Position numbers and translations under genes: made by a program | Notes under the pieces: model-generated | Seen by the model: the letters and a program-made list of their open reading frames with translations, nothing else | What the model was told of the DNA's origin: nothing | Database searches by the model: none | Shown here: positions 1 to 8,414 of the stretch, piece after piece | How the letters are laid out: each line of letters starts with the position of its first letter | How positions within the stretch are numbered: position 1 is the first letter of the stretch | Assembly (NCBI GenBank): GCA_009919985.1 | Contig: RGAX01000021.1 | Coordinates: 1-21,299, forward strand | Direction of reading: 5' to 3' | From: Opitutaceae bacterium | GTDB taxonomy: Bacteria > Verrucomicrobiota > Verrucomicrobiia > Opitutales > Opitutaceae | DNA: 21,299 nt

Positions 1-1201
1 AAGAACGCGGCCCCTCGAGGCGGAAACTTTCACGCCCGGGCGGCTTCAGGGTATCGCTCGAGAAAAACACCGTAAGATTACCCAATACAAGCAACACCCA
101 CCACGCCCGCCCTCGGGGTACAAGGATGTTAAACGCGAGCGTCATGGGCAGCAGCACGCGTGAAGCCGCCCCCGGATAGCCTTCCCACACGGCATCACCC
201 AACACCACCAACAACACCGCGTATCCAATCCCCGCCCGCCACCAGGCCTCGCTCCAGCGCGGCCGCAGCACGAAAAATAAACACTGCGCCGTGAGCGCAA
301 CCAGCATCATCGCACTCCATAATCCGATAGAGCCCGCGTCATCGGTCTTAAACACCGCGATTGTCTCCACCCACTTGTTAAAATAACCCACAAACGGCAG
401 AGCAAAATTCCGCGCACCCGCATCGCCTCCGTTACCGAGCCATAGTTTCAGAATCACCATCCACACAGTTAGTGGTGCGACCACCATTAAACCCTGCACG
501 ATCGCGCGCAGCCAACCGCGCCGATCTCGCACATTCGCCGGCGCAAACGTCGCTCCCGCGATGATATTGGTTTCCTTGCCGAGTCCCGCCAGACCCAGCA
601 CGCCAGCCGCCCACCAGGAACGCCCCCGCTCCGCCAAAATCATGCCTAAGGCGATCAGCAAGAGACTAGGCCCATCGACCAGCGATCCCCGCACGCTGAA
701 ACAAAGCCCAAAAGAAAACATGATCCCAAACCAGCGGACGAAATTCCCCCAAAGGGTCGGTGGAAACCAGTACAGTAATACGGCCGCGAGGAGAAACCAA
801 CACACGATATTCTGCACCGCGTAAATGTGCAGGGCCCATGCCGGATCTCCGCCCGCGAGGCCATAAGCCGTCCAGCAAAATAAAATCCGCCGAGCCCGAT
901 ACGGCAAAGAATCCACGGCCGCCCCCAGCGCCCGGTTACTCAACCAGGGCCGCATCGCGATTTGGGCGTAATATTGAGCATCGTAACCGGTCGAGTCGGG
1001 CTCCTCGTAGTGGTTGATCGCCTTGAGAGCCGGGATGTAGCGCTCGCTCACATTCCCACCAAACATCACCAGATAGGTGAAGCCCTTGCCCGGCACATAA
1101 AACTGCGCACAAATCCACACGAATAAGACCACGGTCGCGGCGTAGGCAGCAGGCAAAGCCCAGGATGCGCTGCGTTGGTAAAATGGGATCAGTCTGGCCA
1201 C
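1..1201 (-). CDS. Type A GT-C-like membrane glycosyltransferase, 3' end cut by window edge
   Basis: An open frame of 400 codons runs leftward from a GTG at 1201 to the window edge without a stop. I translated it by hand; the C-terminal part (about 120 residues by comparison with its paralogues) lies outside. It has a hydrophobic segment near residues 15-32, then DSTGYDAQYYAQIA (about 69-82), SYRARRIL-like PYRARRIL, SVRGSLVDGPSLL, LGKETN and WEGYPGA, all shared in order with 5231-6841 and 8411-9964. These motifs and the many hydrophobic segments suit a GT-C fold enzyme using a polyprenyl-linked sugar at the periplasmic face, as in ArnT/PMT-like families; the acidic residue D69 would be the catalytic candidate (inference). 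No ATG lies at the expected position, so GTG at 1201 (or TTG at 1219) is the start. It diverges from the gene starting at 1244. Confidence 0.85.
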   Translation of the reverse strand, partial: MARLIPFYQRSASWALPAAYAATVVLFVWICAQFYVPGKGFTYLVMFGGNVSERYIPALKAINHYEEPDSTGYDAQYYAQIAMRPWLSNRALGAAVDSLPYRARRILFCWTAYGLAGGDPAWALHIYAVQNIVCWFLLAAVLLYWFPPTLWGNFVRWFGIMFSFGLCFSVRGSLVDGPSLLLIALGMILAERGRSWWAAGVLGLAGLGKETNIIAGATFAPANVRDRRGWLRAIVQGLMVVAPLTVWMVILKLWLGNGGDAGARNFALPFVGYFNKWVETIAVFKTDDAGSIGLWSAMMLVALTAQCLFFVLRPRWSEAWWRAGIGYAVLLVVLGDAVWEGYPGAASRVLLPMTLAFNILVPRGRAWWVLLVLGNLTVFFSSDTLKPPGRESFRLEGPRS

Positions 1202-1243
1202 GAAGAGTTCAGACGCCAAAGTCTACCCGCACTCAACGCAAGA

Positions 1244-2752
1244 ATGGATTCACAACTCGCCGACTCAACTGCCTTACCGCCCCGACCAGCCGTTTGGTGG
1301 CGTGCGCTCCTTTTTAGCGGCTTAGTCGTGTATGCGTTTTTTTTAATTCGCCACGTCGGTGCTCACGCCGGGGCCTCGGATTCCTCCGGTTATCTCAACA
1401 ACGCCCGACTACTCGCCGCGGGCCAGACAGCCATCCCTCAGCGCATTCCGACGGGAATCGATGCGGCCCAATTCGACTCGTTCACTTTTATCCCGCTTGG
1501 CTTTCGGCCGATGCCCGATGCCGCCATGGCGCCAACGTACCCAATCGGCTTACCCTTAATGCTTCTCGCTACGGCGAAAATCGTCGGTTGGGAACTCGCG
1601 CCGCCACTCGTGATGGTGATCAGCGCGTTACTGGCCGTCGCGCTGATGATTCCGCTGGGGCGAGCTGCGGGCTTAGCCTCGAGCTGGGCCACAGTCGGGG
1701 CGCTGCTGCTAGCGACCTGTCCACTCACGACGTTCATGTCAGTCCAGCTAATGAGTGACATTCCCGCCACGATGGTCGCGATGGCTGCAGTTTGGTCTGC
1801 GTGGCGCAGCCACACTCGGCTACCTTGGGCGCTCGCCGCCGGAGCTTGTTTAGCGCTCGGGGTCTTGATTCGCCCCACCAACCTCATGCTCATATTACCG
1901 GTCGCAGTGTGCCTCGGGCTGGATACGCGACGTTGGTTGTTGCTAGGACTCGGTGCATTTCCCGGTGCGCTCTTGCAGTTGCTTTATAACTCCGCCGCTT
2001 ACGGTAACCCGCTAGCCTCCGGTTATGGCGACGATCTTAGCACAAAATTCTCCTTCGAGATTATGCCGGCGACGCTCGCGCATTATGTGCGATGGCTGCC
2101 AGTTTTGCTCACGCCGGTCGGCATCTTCGCGGTGCTACTTCCATGGGTCGGTAGTCGAACGCGTTTTACGTGGGTCTTGATTGCATGGGCGGTACCCTTT
2201 TTGGCGTTTTACGCGGGTTACTGGCATACGCATGAATGGTGGTGGTACCTACGTTTTCTCCTGCCGGCGTTTCCCGCCATCATCATCGGAGGGTTATGGG
2301 TTATACATAAACAATGGTTTCGTCTGCTGGCGCCTCGATTACCAGGTCCGCTAGTCGCCCGCAGTTGCGGGATTGCCGCTATTTTGGTTATCCTAGTCCA
2401 CGCCGCATTTTGGCACCATCGACTCAACGCTCATTTGATTGGCTTAGGAGAATCTGTGTACCCGGAGACATGCACGTGGGCGCGAGAACATCTGCCTGCG
2501 AATGCGATTATCCTCACCGAACAAACCAGTGGCGCTTTGATCTATTACACTGATTTTTCGCTGGTGCGCTGGGACAGCTTAAATCCCGAGCGCTTCGCGC
2601 GTCTTACTGCGATCGCAGGAAAACGCCCACTCGTCGCCGCGCTTTTTCCCCATGAGGTCAAATCGGCTCTAGCTCCGCGCCAGCAGGGACGCTGGCAGGA
2701 AATCGGCGCCGTCCGTCACGTCACTTTTTGGCAATGGTCACCCGAGGGCTAA
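1244..2752 (+). CDS. Type B GT-C/ArnT-like membrane glycosyltransferase (copy 1)
   Basis: A 502-residue protein with about ten or more hydrophobic segments. The first loop carries ASDSSGYLNNARLLAAGQ (D46 the likely catalytic acid by analogy with GT39/GT83 enzymes), followed by APTYPIGLP (about 96-104), QLMSDIPAT (about 168-176), IRPTN (about 209-213), WWWYLRFLLPAFPAI, and a soluble C-terminal part with YYTDFSLVRWD. The same motifs in the same order occur in 2734-4215 and 6924-8414. I chose ATG at 1244 rather than an upstream start at 1175 because the alignment with the two paralogues begins there and the longer form would run over the start of the divergent gene at 1201. The next gene overlaps its 3' end by 19 bases, so the two are probably co-transcribed. 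The sugar donor and acceptor cannot be told from sequence. Confidence 0.9.
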   Translation: MDSQLADSTALPPRPAVWWRALLFSGLVVYAFFLIRHVGAHAGASDSSGYLNNARLLAAGQTAIPQRIPTGIDAAQFDSFTFIPLGFRPMPDAAMAPTYPIGLPLMLLATAKIVGWELAPPLVMVISALLAVALMIPLGRAAGLASSWATVGALLLATCPLTTFMSVQLMSDIPATMVAMAAVWSAWRSHTRLPWALAAGACLALGVLIRPTNLMLILPVAVCLGLDTRRWLLLGLGAFPGALLQLLYNSAAYGNPLASGYGDDLSTKFSFEIMPATLAHYVRWLPVLLTPVGIFAVLLPWVGSRTRFTWVLIAWAVPFLAFYAGYWHTHEWWWYLRFLLPAFPAIIIGGLWVIHKQWFRLLAPRLPGPLVARSCGIAAILVILVHAAFWHHRLNAHLIGLGESVYPETCTWAREHLPANAIILTEQTSGALIYYTDFSLVRWDSLNPERFARLTAIAGKRPLVAALFPHEVKSALAPRQQGRWQEIGAVRHVTFWQWSPEG

Positions 2753-4215
2753 CTTTCCTGAAAGCACCGCGCTCGCTCCAGCGAGTTCTCGTCGTAATAG
2801 CCGCGCTTGGTTATGCGGCCTTCATCTATTTTGTAGGTTCACCCTTCGCCGCCGGCTCCGATTCCTCCGGCTACCTGAACAGCGCTCGCCTGCTCGCCCA
2901 AGGAAAGTTTCACGCACCCGTAAAATCCCTACCCCAACTTACGCCACCCGACTGGCATTATTATTGGCAAGAACCACTAGGCTTTACAGCCCAACACCTG
3001 ACGCCGCGCATGTCGCCCACGTACCCAACAGGCCTACCGCTTCATCTAGCGCTCGCCGCGCCCATTGTCGGTTGGGAAAAAGCTGCACGCCTAGTTAATG
3101 TCCTCAACGTCCTCGCCGCGGCCGTGCTGCTGTACGCGCTCGCGCGCCACCTAGCGCTTTCTAAAGCGTGGGCTCTGAGTGGCGTCGCTTTTCTTTGGGC
3201 CAGCCCACTTTTTATTTTTCAATCGCTGCAACCGTTAAGCGACGCCCTCGCGCTCACTTGGTCACTTGCGGCGATTCTGTGCGCACTAAAATCACACCAA
3301 CACGGGTCTTGGGCCCTAGCTGCAGGCGCGGCGCTTGCCATCGCTGTACTAGTGCGACCGACGTGCGCATTAGTCGCTCTACCGTTTATCCTAGCGCTGC
3401 CTTTTTCCGGACGACGCTGGCTTGTCGCTTTATTGGGTAGCGCGCCCGGCGTGACGTGGTTTTTTTATTACAATACCCAAGCCTACGGCTCCGCGTTTAC
3501 CACCGGCTACGGGGATATCAGTACGGCCTTTAATTCACGCTTCGTCATCGGCAACCTCGCTCATTTTACGTACTGGGTACCGCTGCTTGTTTCGCTGCCA
3601 CTTACCTGTGCTGCCGCCTTCCTGCCTTGGCGCCAGCCCACGTTCACGCCACCGCGCACGAGGTTATTACTCGCGACTTGGATCGGGGTTCTAGTGATTT
3701 TCTACGCACCTTATTTCTGCGCCGGTTCGATCTGGTCGGAGGTGCGTTTTTTGCTGCCTGGGTTCCCTGCGATCATTTTAGCCGGACTGATCGTCGCGCA
3801 GCTGTGGCGTTCAACGCCGCCTTGGTGGCTGCTCGCAGTCAGCCTGAGTGCGCAAGTATTACTCACCCACCAACTCCATGTCACCGGCATCCGCGAGCAA
3901 GAGCGCGCCTATCGGGTAGCCTCGCGTTGGCTGGAAACTCATATCTCGCCGGGCTCGGTCGTAATCACGGCCCAACTCAGCGGAGCCACACATTATTATA
4001 ACGATTTCAACCTCGTGCGCTGGGACATCCTTCCGTCTCATCAACTGCACCAGCTGCGCTCCGCCGCCGCCAAGGCCCAGCGCGAAATCTATACCGCGCT
4101 CTTTCTTCCTGAAATCACCGCTGCGCAAACCGCCCTGCCCGAAGCCCGCTGGGAGCAGATCGGCGAAACCCCCGAGGTGAAATTTTTCCGGCTACTCCCG
4201 GTAGCCCAACGCTAA
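2734..4215 (+). CDS. Type B GT-C/ArnT-like membrane glycosyltransferase (copy 2)
   Basis: A 493-residue multi-spanning protein and paralogue of the preceding gene. It has GSDSSGYLNSARLLAQGK at about 41-58 (D43 candidate catalytic residue), MSPTYPTGLP, QPLSDALAL, VRPTCAL in place of RPTN, EVRFLLPGFPAI, and HYYNDFNLVRWDIL near the C-terminus. A TTG six bases upstream (2728) is in frame, but the ATG at 2734 is the simpler choice; either start overlaps the upstream gene's end, which implies translational coupling. The RPTN asparagine is replaced by cysteine here, one of the few differences in the conserved set. The gene ends 35 bases from the end of the convergent methyltransferase gene. Probable role: transfer of a lipid-linked sugar at the periplasmic side of the inner membrane (family inference). 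Confidence 0.88.
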   Translation: MVTRGLTFLKAPRSLQRVLVVIAALGYAAFIYFVGSPFAAGSDSSGYLNSARLLAQGKFHAPVKSLPQLTPPDWHYYWQEPLGFTAQHLTPRMSPTYPTGLPLHLALAAPIVGWEKAARLVNVLNVLAAAVLLYALARHLALSKAWALSGVAFLWASPLFIFQSLQPLSDALALTWSLAAILCALKSHQHGSWALAAGAALAIAVLVRPTCALVALPFILALPFSGRRWLVALLGSAPGVTWFFYYNTQAYGSAFTTGYGDISTAFNSRFVIGNLAHFTYWVPLLVSLPLTCAAAFLPWRQPTFTPPRTRLLLATWIGVLVIFYAPYFCAGSIWSEVRFLLPGFPAIILAGLIVAQLWRSTPPWWLLAVSLSAQVLLTHQLHVTGIREQERAYRVASRWLETHISPGSVVITAQLSGATHYYNDFNLVRWDILPSHQLHQLRSAAAKAQREIYTALFLPEITAAQTALPEARWEQIGETPEVKFFRLLPVAQR

Positions 4216-4250
4216 ATACGGAGTTACTTGCCAGACTTTCACCAAGCGGT

Positions 4251-5234
4251 TTATTCGCCGGTTTTTCGGAGCCAGATTTGCCCACCCCCGCCGCCCGCAC
4301 ACAAAGGCATGCGTTCGCGCAAAAATGCGTTCTGCACGTTGTAAATCCAACTTGAAAACATCTCCACGCGCCACGCGCGGTTATACATCAAAAAAGCCCG
4401 CAATAAATATTGCTCGTTCCACGAGCGCCCTTGTTCAAACCAATCGCGCGGATAATCTAAATTTCCTGTCACATCGTGGATGTGCACAAAAACACCCGGC
4501 TTAAGCACCGGCAACACATCGAAGAAGAGCCGATTCACATCGCTGCCCAGCTTACTAACGTGCGAGGAATCAATAAAAAGCACGTCACCTGGCTCTAATG
4601 CGGCAAACACCTCCGTCGGCACGTCCTGAACCTTCTGTTCGATCAACGTCACCCGCGCCTGGTCATCGGGTTTTAGCAATTTTCGCAGGCGACTCATGTC
4701 GGGATCAATAAAGGTAAGCTGCATACGCCCACTCCAGGTAAATTCATTCAAGTCCAGCATCGCAGCCGAACTGAAACCTGAACCCACTTCGATTACTCGC
4801 CGAGCGCCCGCGTGCCTCAGCATAAGATACAACATGATGCCGTCGAAATGCCCATAGGAGGGATTATCCAAATGATAACGTCGTCCCGCGACAGGTTGAT
4901 CCGGAAAGGGCTGTTCCGGATAAAAATCCGCAAATGTTTTTAGGAGTTCAAATTGGCCCGCTTCATTTACATCAACCCCGGGGAACGGTGGACCAAACCC
5001 GCCGCGCGCAAACGCTTCCGCCACCTCAGCACGTGAGGTCTGCGGAGAGTAAAAATGTCCGGGTGGAAACACCCATTCGCGTTCTGCCGCCTCTGCCACA
5101 AGGCGCGCGTTAGCCTTTTCCAAATCCGCCACGTCCCGACGCAGATCGGCCTTATCGCCTTCAAGTTCTTGCACGCGAATTTCCAAGCGGCGCACCAATT
5201 TAAATCTGCGCAAAAATTTATCCCAAGCCTTCAT
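4251..5234 (-). CDS. Class I SAM-dependent methyltransferase with N-terminal coiled coil
   Basis: A 327-residue soluble protein. Residues about 15-52 are a charged heptad-like stretch rich in E, K, R, L and A, likely a coiled coil. The Rossmann-fold core begins with motif I, VIEVGSGFSSAAML (147-160), followed by LTFIDPD (about 173-179), the acidic strand DVLFIDSSHVSKLGSD (217-232), and PGVFVHIHDV (246-255). This layout matches the Methyltransf_24 type of class I methyltransferase, often found in glycan and natural-product clusters. Its ATG overlaps the stop of the type A gene at 5231 by four bases (ATGA), so it is translationally coupled to it and likely acts on the same glycan or lipid product. 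The substrate is unknown; the coiled coil may give oligomerisation or tethering (inference). Confidence 0.9.
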   Translation of the reverse strand: MKAWDKFLRRFKLVRRLEIRVQELEGDKADLRRDVADLEKANARLVAEAAEREWVFPPGHFYSPQTSRAEVAEAFARGGFGPPFPGVDVNEAGQFELLKTFADFYPEQPFPDQPVAGRRYHLDNPSYGHFDGIMLYLMLRHAGARRVIEVGSGFSSAAMLDLNEFTWSGRMQLTFIDPDMSRLRKLLKPDDQARVTLIEQKVQDVPTEVFAALEPGDVLFIDSSHVSKLGSDVNRLFFDVLPVLKPGVFVHIHDVTGNLDYPRDWFEQGRSWNEQYLLRAFLMYNRAWRVEMFSSWIYNVQNAFLRERMPLCAGGGGGQIWLRKTGE

Positions 5235-6841
5235 TTTGAGCCTTTAGTTTTGGCAGCCGGACCCGCCCGTGCAACTGCGATGTCCACATCGTAAACCGCA
5301 AACGCCAGCACCCGGTCATCGCCGTTCGCGTGCTGCACACCAGAGGTATCGGTCCTAAATTCAATTTCTAGCCCCGCTTTAGTCGGAATCAAAACCGGCG
5401 TGGTCTCAAAAGCCTCGCGCTTTACCGCCACCGCGCCGTTCCAGAGATCCGCCTCGCCCGCGCGGATTGTTACGCGCATGGGTTTTAACGCCGCAACTTC
5501 GCCGCTCAGGCGCACCATCACCGGTTCCGTCGAGGTATTTGTAAGCCGCAAGCGCCCCGGACCGCTGCTCCAACGCCACTGCCGGCGACCATCCCCTTCC
5601 GCCACATACCAACCCGCACCACGCTCTAATTTTATCTGGGTGCGCACCGCACGCTCACCGCTCACGACAAAACTTTCATGCGGGGGGGCGTTGAATTCGT
5701 GCACCCCGACAATCGCCGAAAGGTTACCGAGCACCAAAACGGCTAACCACCGGCGACAACGCGGCACAAGCAGGTTAAAGGCGAGCATCATTGGTAGCAG
5801 GACTCGAGTCGCCGCGCCCGGATAACCTTCCCAGACCGGCTGCGCGATGAAGAGCATCAGCACCGCGAAGCTCACACCGATGCGCCACCACATTTTTTCA
5901 GGCTGACGGTGCAGGAAGAAAAACGCCGCCTGCGTCACCAAGGCCACCATCACAAGCAAACTACCCGCGAACGTTGGTCCGGTGTGCCCAGCGAGCAATT
6001 CGATTACAACCATCGAGCACTTCTCCACCAACCCAACCATTGGCAGCGTAAAGTTTCCTAGCCCTGCGTCGTTATTGGCACCAAGGTGCCAGCGCACATA
6101 ACCCAGCCACGCAACAAAGGGTAAAATCGCCAGCACTCCCCAGCTCGCCGCCACGACCCAAGCTCGCCACCCACTACCGCGTTTTGGGATCAAGGCAGTG
6201 CCCGCGAGTAAGCTCGTCTCTTTCGTCAAAAGCGCCGCTCCGAGCGCAATCACGGCACTGGGTTTACGACCTCGCTCAAGCGCCACAACCATCAAGGCCA
6301 CAAGCAATAGGCCCGGGGCATCTGCGAGGGAATTCCGCACGCTCATGCACATACCATGAGAAAATAAAATACCCGACCAGCGCAGCAGATTACCTGCGTT
6401 ATCGGGCGGCAGCCAGCGCAGCAACACCCATGCAAGCACAAGCCAAACGCCAACATTCAATAGTGCGAAAATCTGCACAATCCATTCTGCCCGTCCAAGA
6501 CCCAGCGCCCAGGCGACCCAACTCGGCAAAATCCGCCTAGCCCGATAGGACGGATTATCAATCGACTGCTTCAATTGCTCGGGTTCATCGAGCCAAGGAT
6601 GCAAAGCGAGTTGCACGTAATACGTTCCGTCGTAGCCCCACGAATCCTCGATTGAATAATGCGGCACCTCCCGCAGTCGCGGTACCGCCCGCTCTTCTGA
6701 TTTGGCCCCGATCGACAGTAGGCTCGTAAATCCCGTACCGGGAACGTTGAAGCGAGCAACCAAGCTCAAAAAAATTAGTACCAAAGCCAGATAAGCGAAC
6801 CGAAAGCGCCAGTGCCAGGCTACCATAAGAGCCCTGTTCAT
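5231..6841 (-). CDS. Type A GT-C-like membrane glycosyltransferase with C-terminal beta-rich domain
   Basis: A 536-residue protein in two parts. Residues about 12-380 are mostly hydrophobic helices, with DSWGYDGTYYVQLAL (66-80), PSYRARRILPSW (97-108), SVRNSLADAPGLL (167-179), LLTKETSLL (204-212) and VWEGYPGAATRVLLP (336-350). Residues about 400-536 are soluble and beta-rich (GWYVAEGDGRRQWRWSSG, then LRLTN, DLWNG, LEIEFRTD, LAFAVYDV). The acidic residue of the GYDG loop is the likely catalytic base (inference from GT-C families). It is the first gene of a leftward operon with the methyltransferase at 4251-5234 and diverges from the type B gene at 6924 across 82 bases. A second in-frame ATG at 6826 is possible; the 6841 start matches the paralogues' N-terminal length better. 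Confidence 0.9.
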   Translation of the reverse strand: MNRALMVAWHWRFRFAYLALVLIFLSLVARFNVPGTGFTSLLSIGAKSEERAVPRLREVPHYSIEDSWGYDGTYYVQLALHPWLDEPEQLKQSIDNPSYRARRILPSWVAWALGLGRAEWIVQIFALLNVGVWLVLAWVLLRWLPPDNAGNLLRWSGILFSHGMCMSVRNSLADAPGLLLVALMVVALERGRKPSAVIALGAALLTKETSLLAGTALIPKRGSGWRAWVVAASWGVLAILPFVAWLGYVRWHLGANNDAGLGNFTLPMVGLVEKCSMVVIELLAGHTGPTFAGSLLVMVALVTQAAFFFLHRQPEKMWWRIGVSFAVLMLFIAQPVWEGYPGAATRVLLPMMLAFNLLVPRCRRWLAVLVLGNLSAIVGVHEFNAPPHESFVVSGERAVRTQIKLERGAGWYVAEGDGRRQWRWSSGPGRLRLTNTSTEPVMVRLSGEVAALKPMRVTIRAGEADLWNGAVAVKREAFETTPVLIPTKAGLEIEFRTDTSGVQHANGDDRVLAFAVYDVDIAVARAGPAAKTKGSK

Positions 6842-6923
6842 GCGTGCGAGATGCGCTGCATCGCGCGCTTAAGGGTTGTCCGGTTCGTAAACAATCTGTC
6901 GCATCACAAAACCACCATCCGGC

Positions 6924-8414
6924 ATGTCAAATCCGAACCCCAGTCCCTCCGCTGCCCCACGCTGGTTTGCGTGGCTGGCAGTCGTCGCGCTGTTGGTCTA
7001 CGGTATTTTTTTAGGTGCGTATTTTACACCTGTAGCCGGCGGCTCTGATTCCTCGGGCTACCTCAACGCCGCCCAATTGCTCGCGCGCGGCCAACTCACA
7101 GCACCCATGCGCGATTATTCCGGACTCACAGCGAGCTCCGCTAGTCAGTTCCAACCCCTCGGTTTCATTGCCGAACCTGCTCGCCAACGGCTTGTGCCGA
7201 CCTACCCCCTCGGCCTCCCTTCACACCTGGCGATCGCTAGCACGCTATTTGGTTGGACTATCGGACCGCTAGTTGTGGGCGTCGGGTCCACCTTAGCCGC
7301 GATCATTTTGATGTACGCCATCGCGCGCGAATTAGCGATCTCGTGGCCTCTCGCCGCCGCAGGAGCGCTGATGTTAGGTGTTTTTCCGGTCACGATTTTT
7401 ATCGCGATCCAACCGCTCAGCGACGTCCTCGCTACCAACTGGGTGCTCGCGGCAATTTACAGCGCGCTCCGCGCTCACAGTTCGCAACGCTGGGCAGTGA
7501 TCACCGGTGTGGCCCTTTCGATTGCGATCTTTGTTCGTCCGACCAACGTACTAATTTTTCCCGCAATTGCCGTTTTACTCAGCATCGGTTGGCGCCAACT
7601 CACCGCCGCCGCATTGGGCGGACTGCCTGGCGGGCTCCTCCTCCTTGCCGCCAACGCCCACCTTTTCGGCTCACCGTGGCGTATGGGCTACGGCTCTATC
7701 TTCGAGGCTTTCGACTTCACTTACCTAGGACCGACGCTTCTACATTTCGGAAAATGGTTAGGGTTATTAATGCCAGGTCTTGGTCTTTTTTTTGGTGTAA
7801 TCACGATTAGCCTGACTCACGCCACTTTGCGCACAAGGATCGCGCTCTCATTCTGGTTTTTCACGCCTGTAATTTTTTACGCATACTACGAGGTGTCTAG
7901 CCAAACTTGGTGGTGCTTACGGTTCATTTTACCCGCTGTTCCCGCTCTGATTCTGTCCGCACTTTTTACCTTGGATTATTTTCTAACACTCCACCCTCGC
8001 GCATTGCAGATCACCTCCGCCCTGCTTGCGTTTTGGGCCATCGGATTGTCGGTGTTTTGGACCCGCGAGTTCCATACACTTTTTAGTAAAACCTACGAGC
8101 AAGCCTACGCTGAGATGGGTCGATGGTCCAACGATCATCTCCCCGAAAACACGGTCCTGCTAACCAATAACGACAGCGGCGCACTTTATTATTACACCCC
8201 GTTCCCTATTTTGCGTTGGGATCAGATGAGTTCAGCCGAATTCACCCAACACGCTGCATACCTCACGCGTGCCGGTCGACCCCTACACCTTATTACCAAT
8301 GAGGCCGAAGAAAATCATGTCCTCACTCAACGCGTACCCGCACGTTGGGAAAAAATCACCACCCTCGTCCAGCGTAGCGTCTGGCGCTACAACGGACCTG
8401 CAACCACCCCATGA
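6924..8414 (+). CDS. Type B GT-C/ArnT-like membrane glycosyltransferase (copy 3)
   Basis: A 496-residue multi-spanning protein. Conserved points are GGSDSSGYLNAAQLLARGQ (39-57, D42 the candidate catalytic residue), VPTYPLGLP (91-99), QPLSDVLAT (163-171), VRPTN (204-208), WWCLRFILPAVPALI (329-343) and YYYTPFPILRWD (422-433). These match the two type B copies at 1244 and 2734. The soluble C-terminal part ends with a basic, Trp-containing tail. Its stop overlaps the start of the type A gene at 8411 by four bases (ATGA), so here a B and an A protein are made from one message, which hints that the two types act as partners. It is the first gene of a four-gene rightward operon reaching 12146. Confidence 0.92.
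   Translation: MSNPNPSPSAAPRWFAWLAVVALLVYGIFLGAYFTPVAGGSDSSGYLNAAQLLARGQLTAPMRDYSGLTASSASQFQPLGFIAEPARQRLVPTYPLGLPSHLAIASTLFGWTIGPLVVGVGSTLAAIILMYAIARELAISWPLAAAGALMLGVFPVTIFIAIQPLSDVLATNWVLAAIYSALRAHSSQRWAVITGVALSIAIFVRPTNVLIFPAIAVLLSIGWRQLTAAALGGLPGGLLLLAANAHLFGSPWRMGYGSIFEAFDFTYLGPTLLHFGKWLGLLMPGLGLFFGVITISLTHATLRTRIALSFWFFTPVIFYAYYEVSSQTWWCLRFILPAVPALILSALFTLDYFLTLHPRALQITSALLAFWAIGLSVFWTREFHTLFSKTYEQAYAEMGRWSNDHLPENTVLLTNNDSGALYYYTPFPILRWDQMSSAEFTQHAAYLTRAGRPLHLITNEAEENHVLTQRVPARWEKITTLVQRSVWRYNGPATTP

Noticed and set aside
1175..1243. Upstream start for the first type B gene, giving a longer protein
   Set aside because: The extra 23 residues have no counterpart in the two paralogues and would overlap the start of the divergent type A gene.
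4216..4250. Terminator in the 35-base convergent gap
   Set aside because: No inverted repeat of useful length or T-run was found.
6842..6923. Promoter TTGTCC with a 17-base spacer to TCGCAT for the gene at 6924
   Set aside because: Four of six and three of six consensus matches in an 82-base gap are too weak to list as a feature.
7253..7810. A 185-codon open frame inside the type B gene at 6924
   Set aside because: Arg-rich out-of-frame translation typical of a frame shadow in GC-rich DNA.
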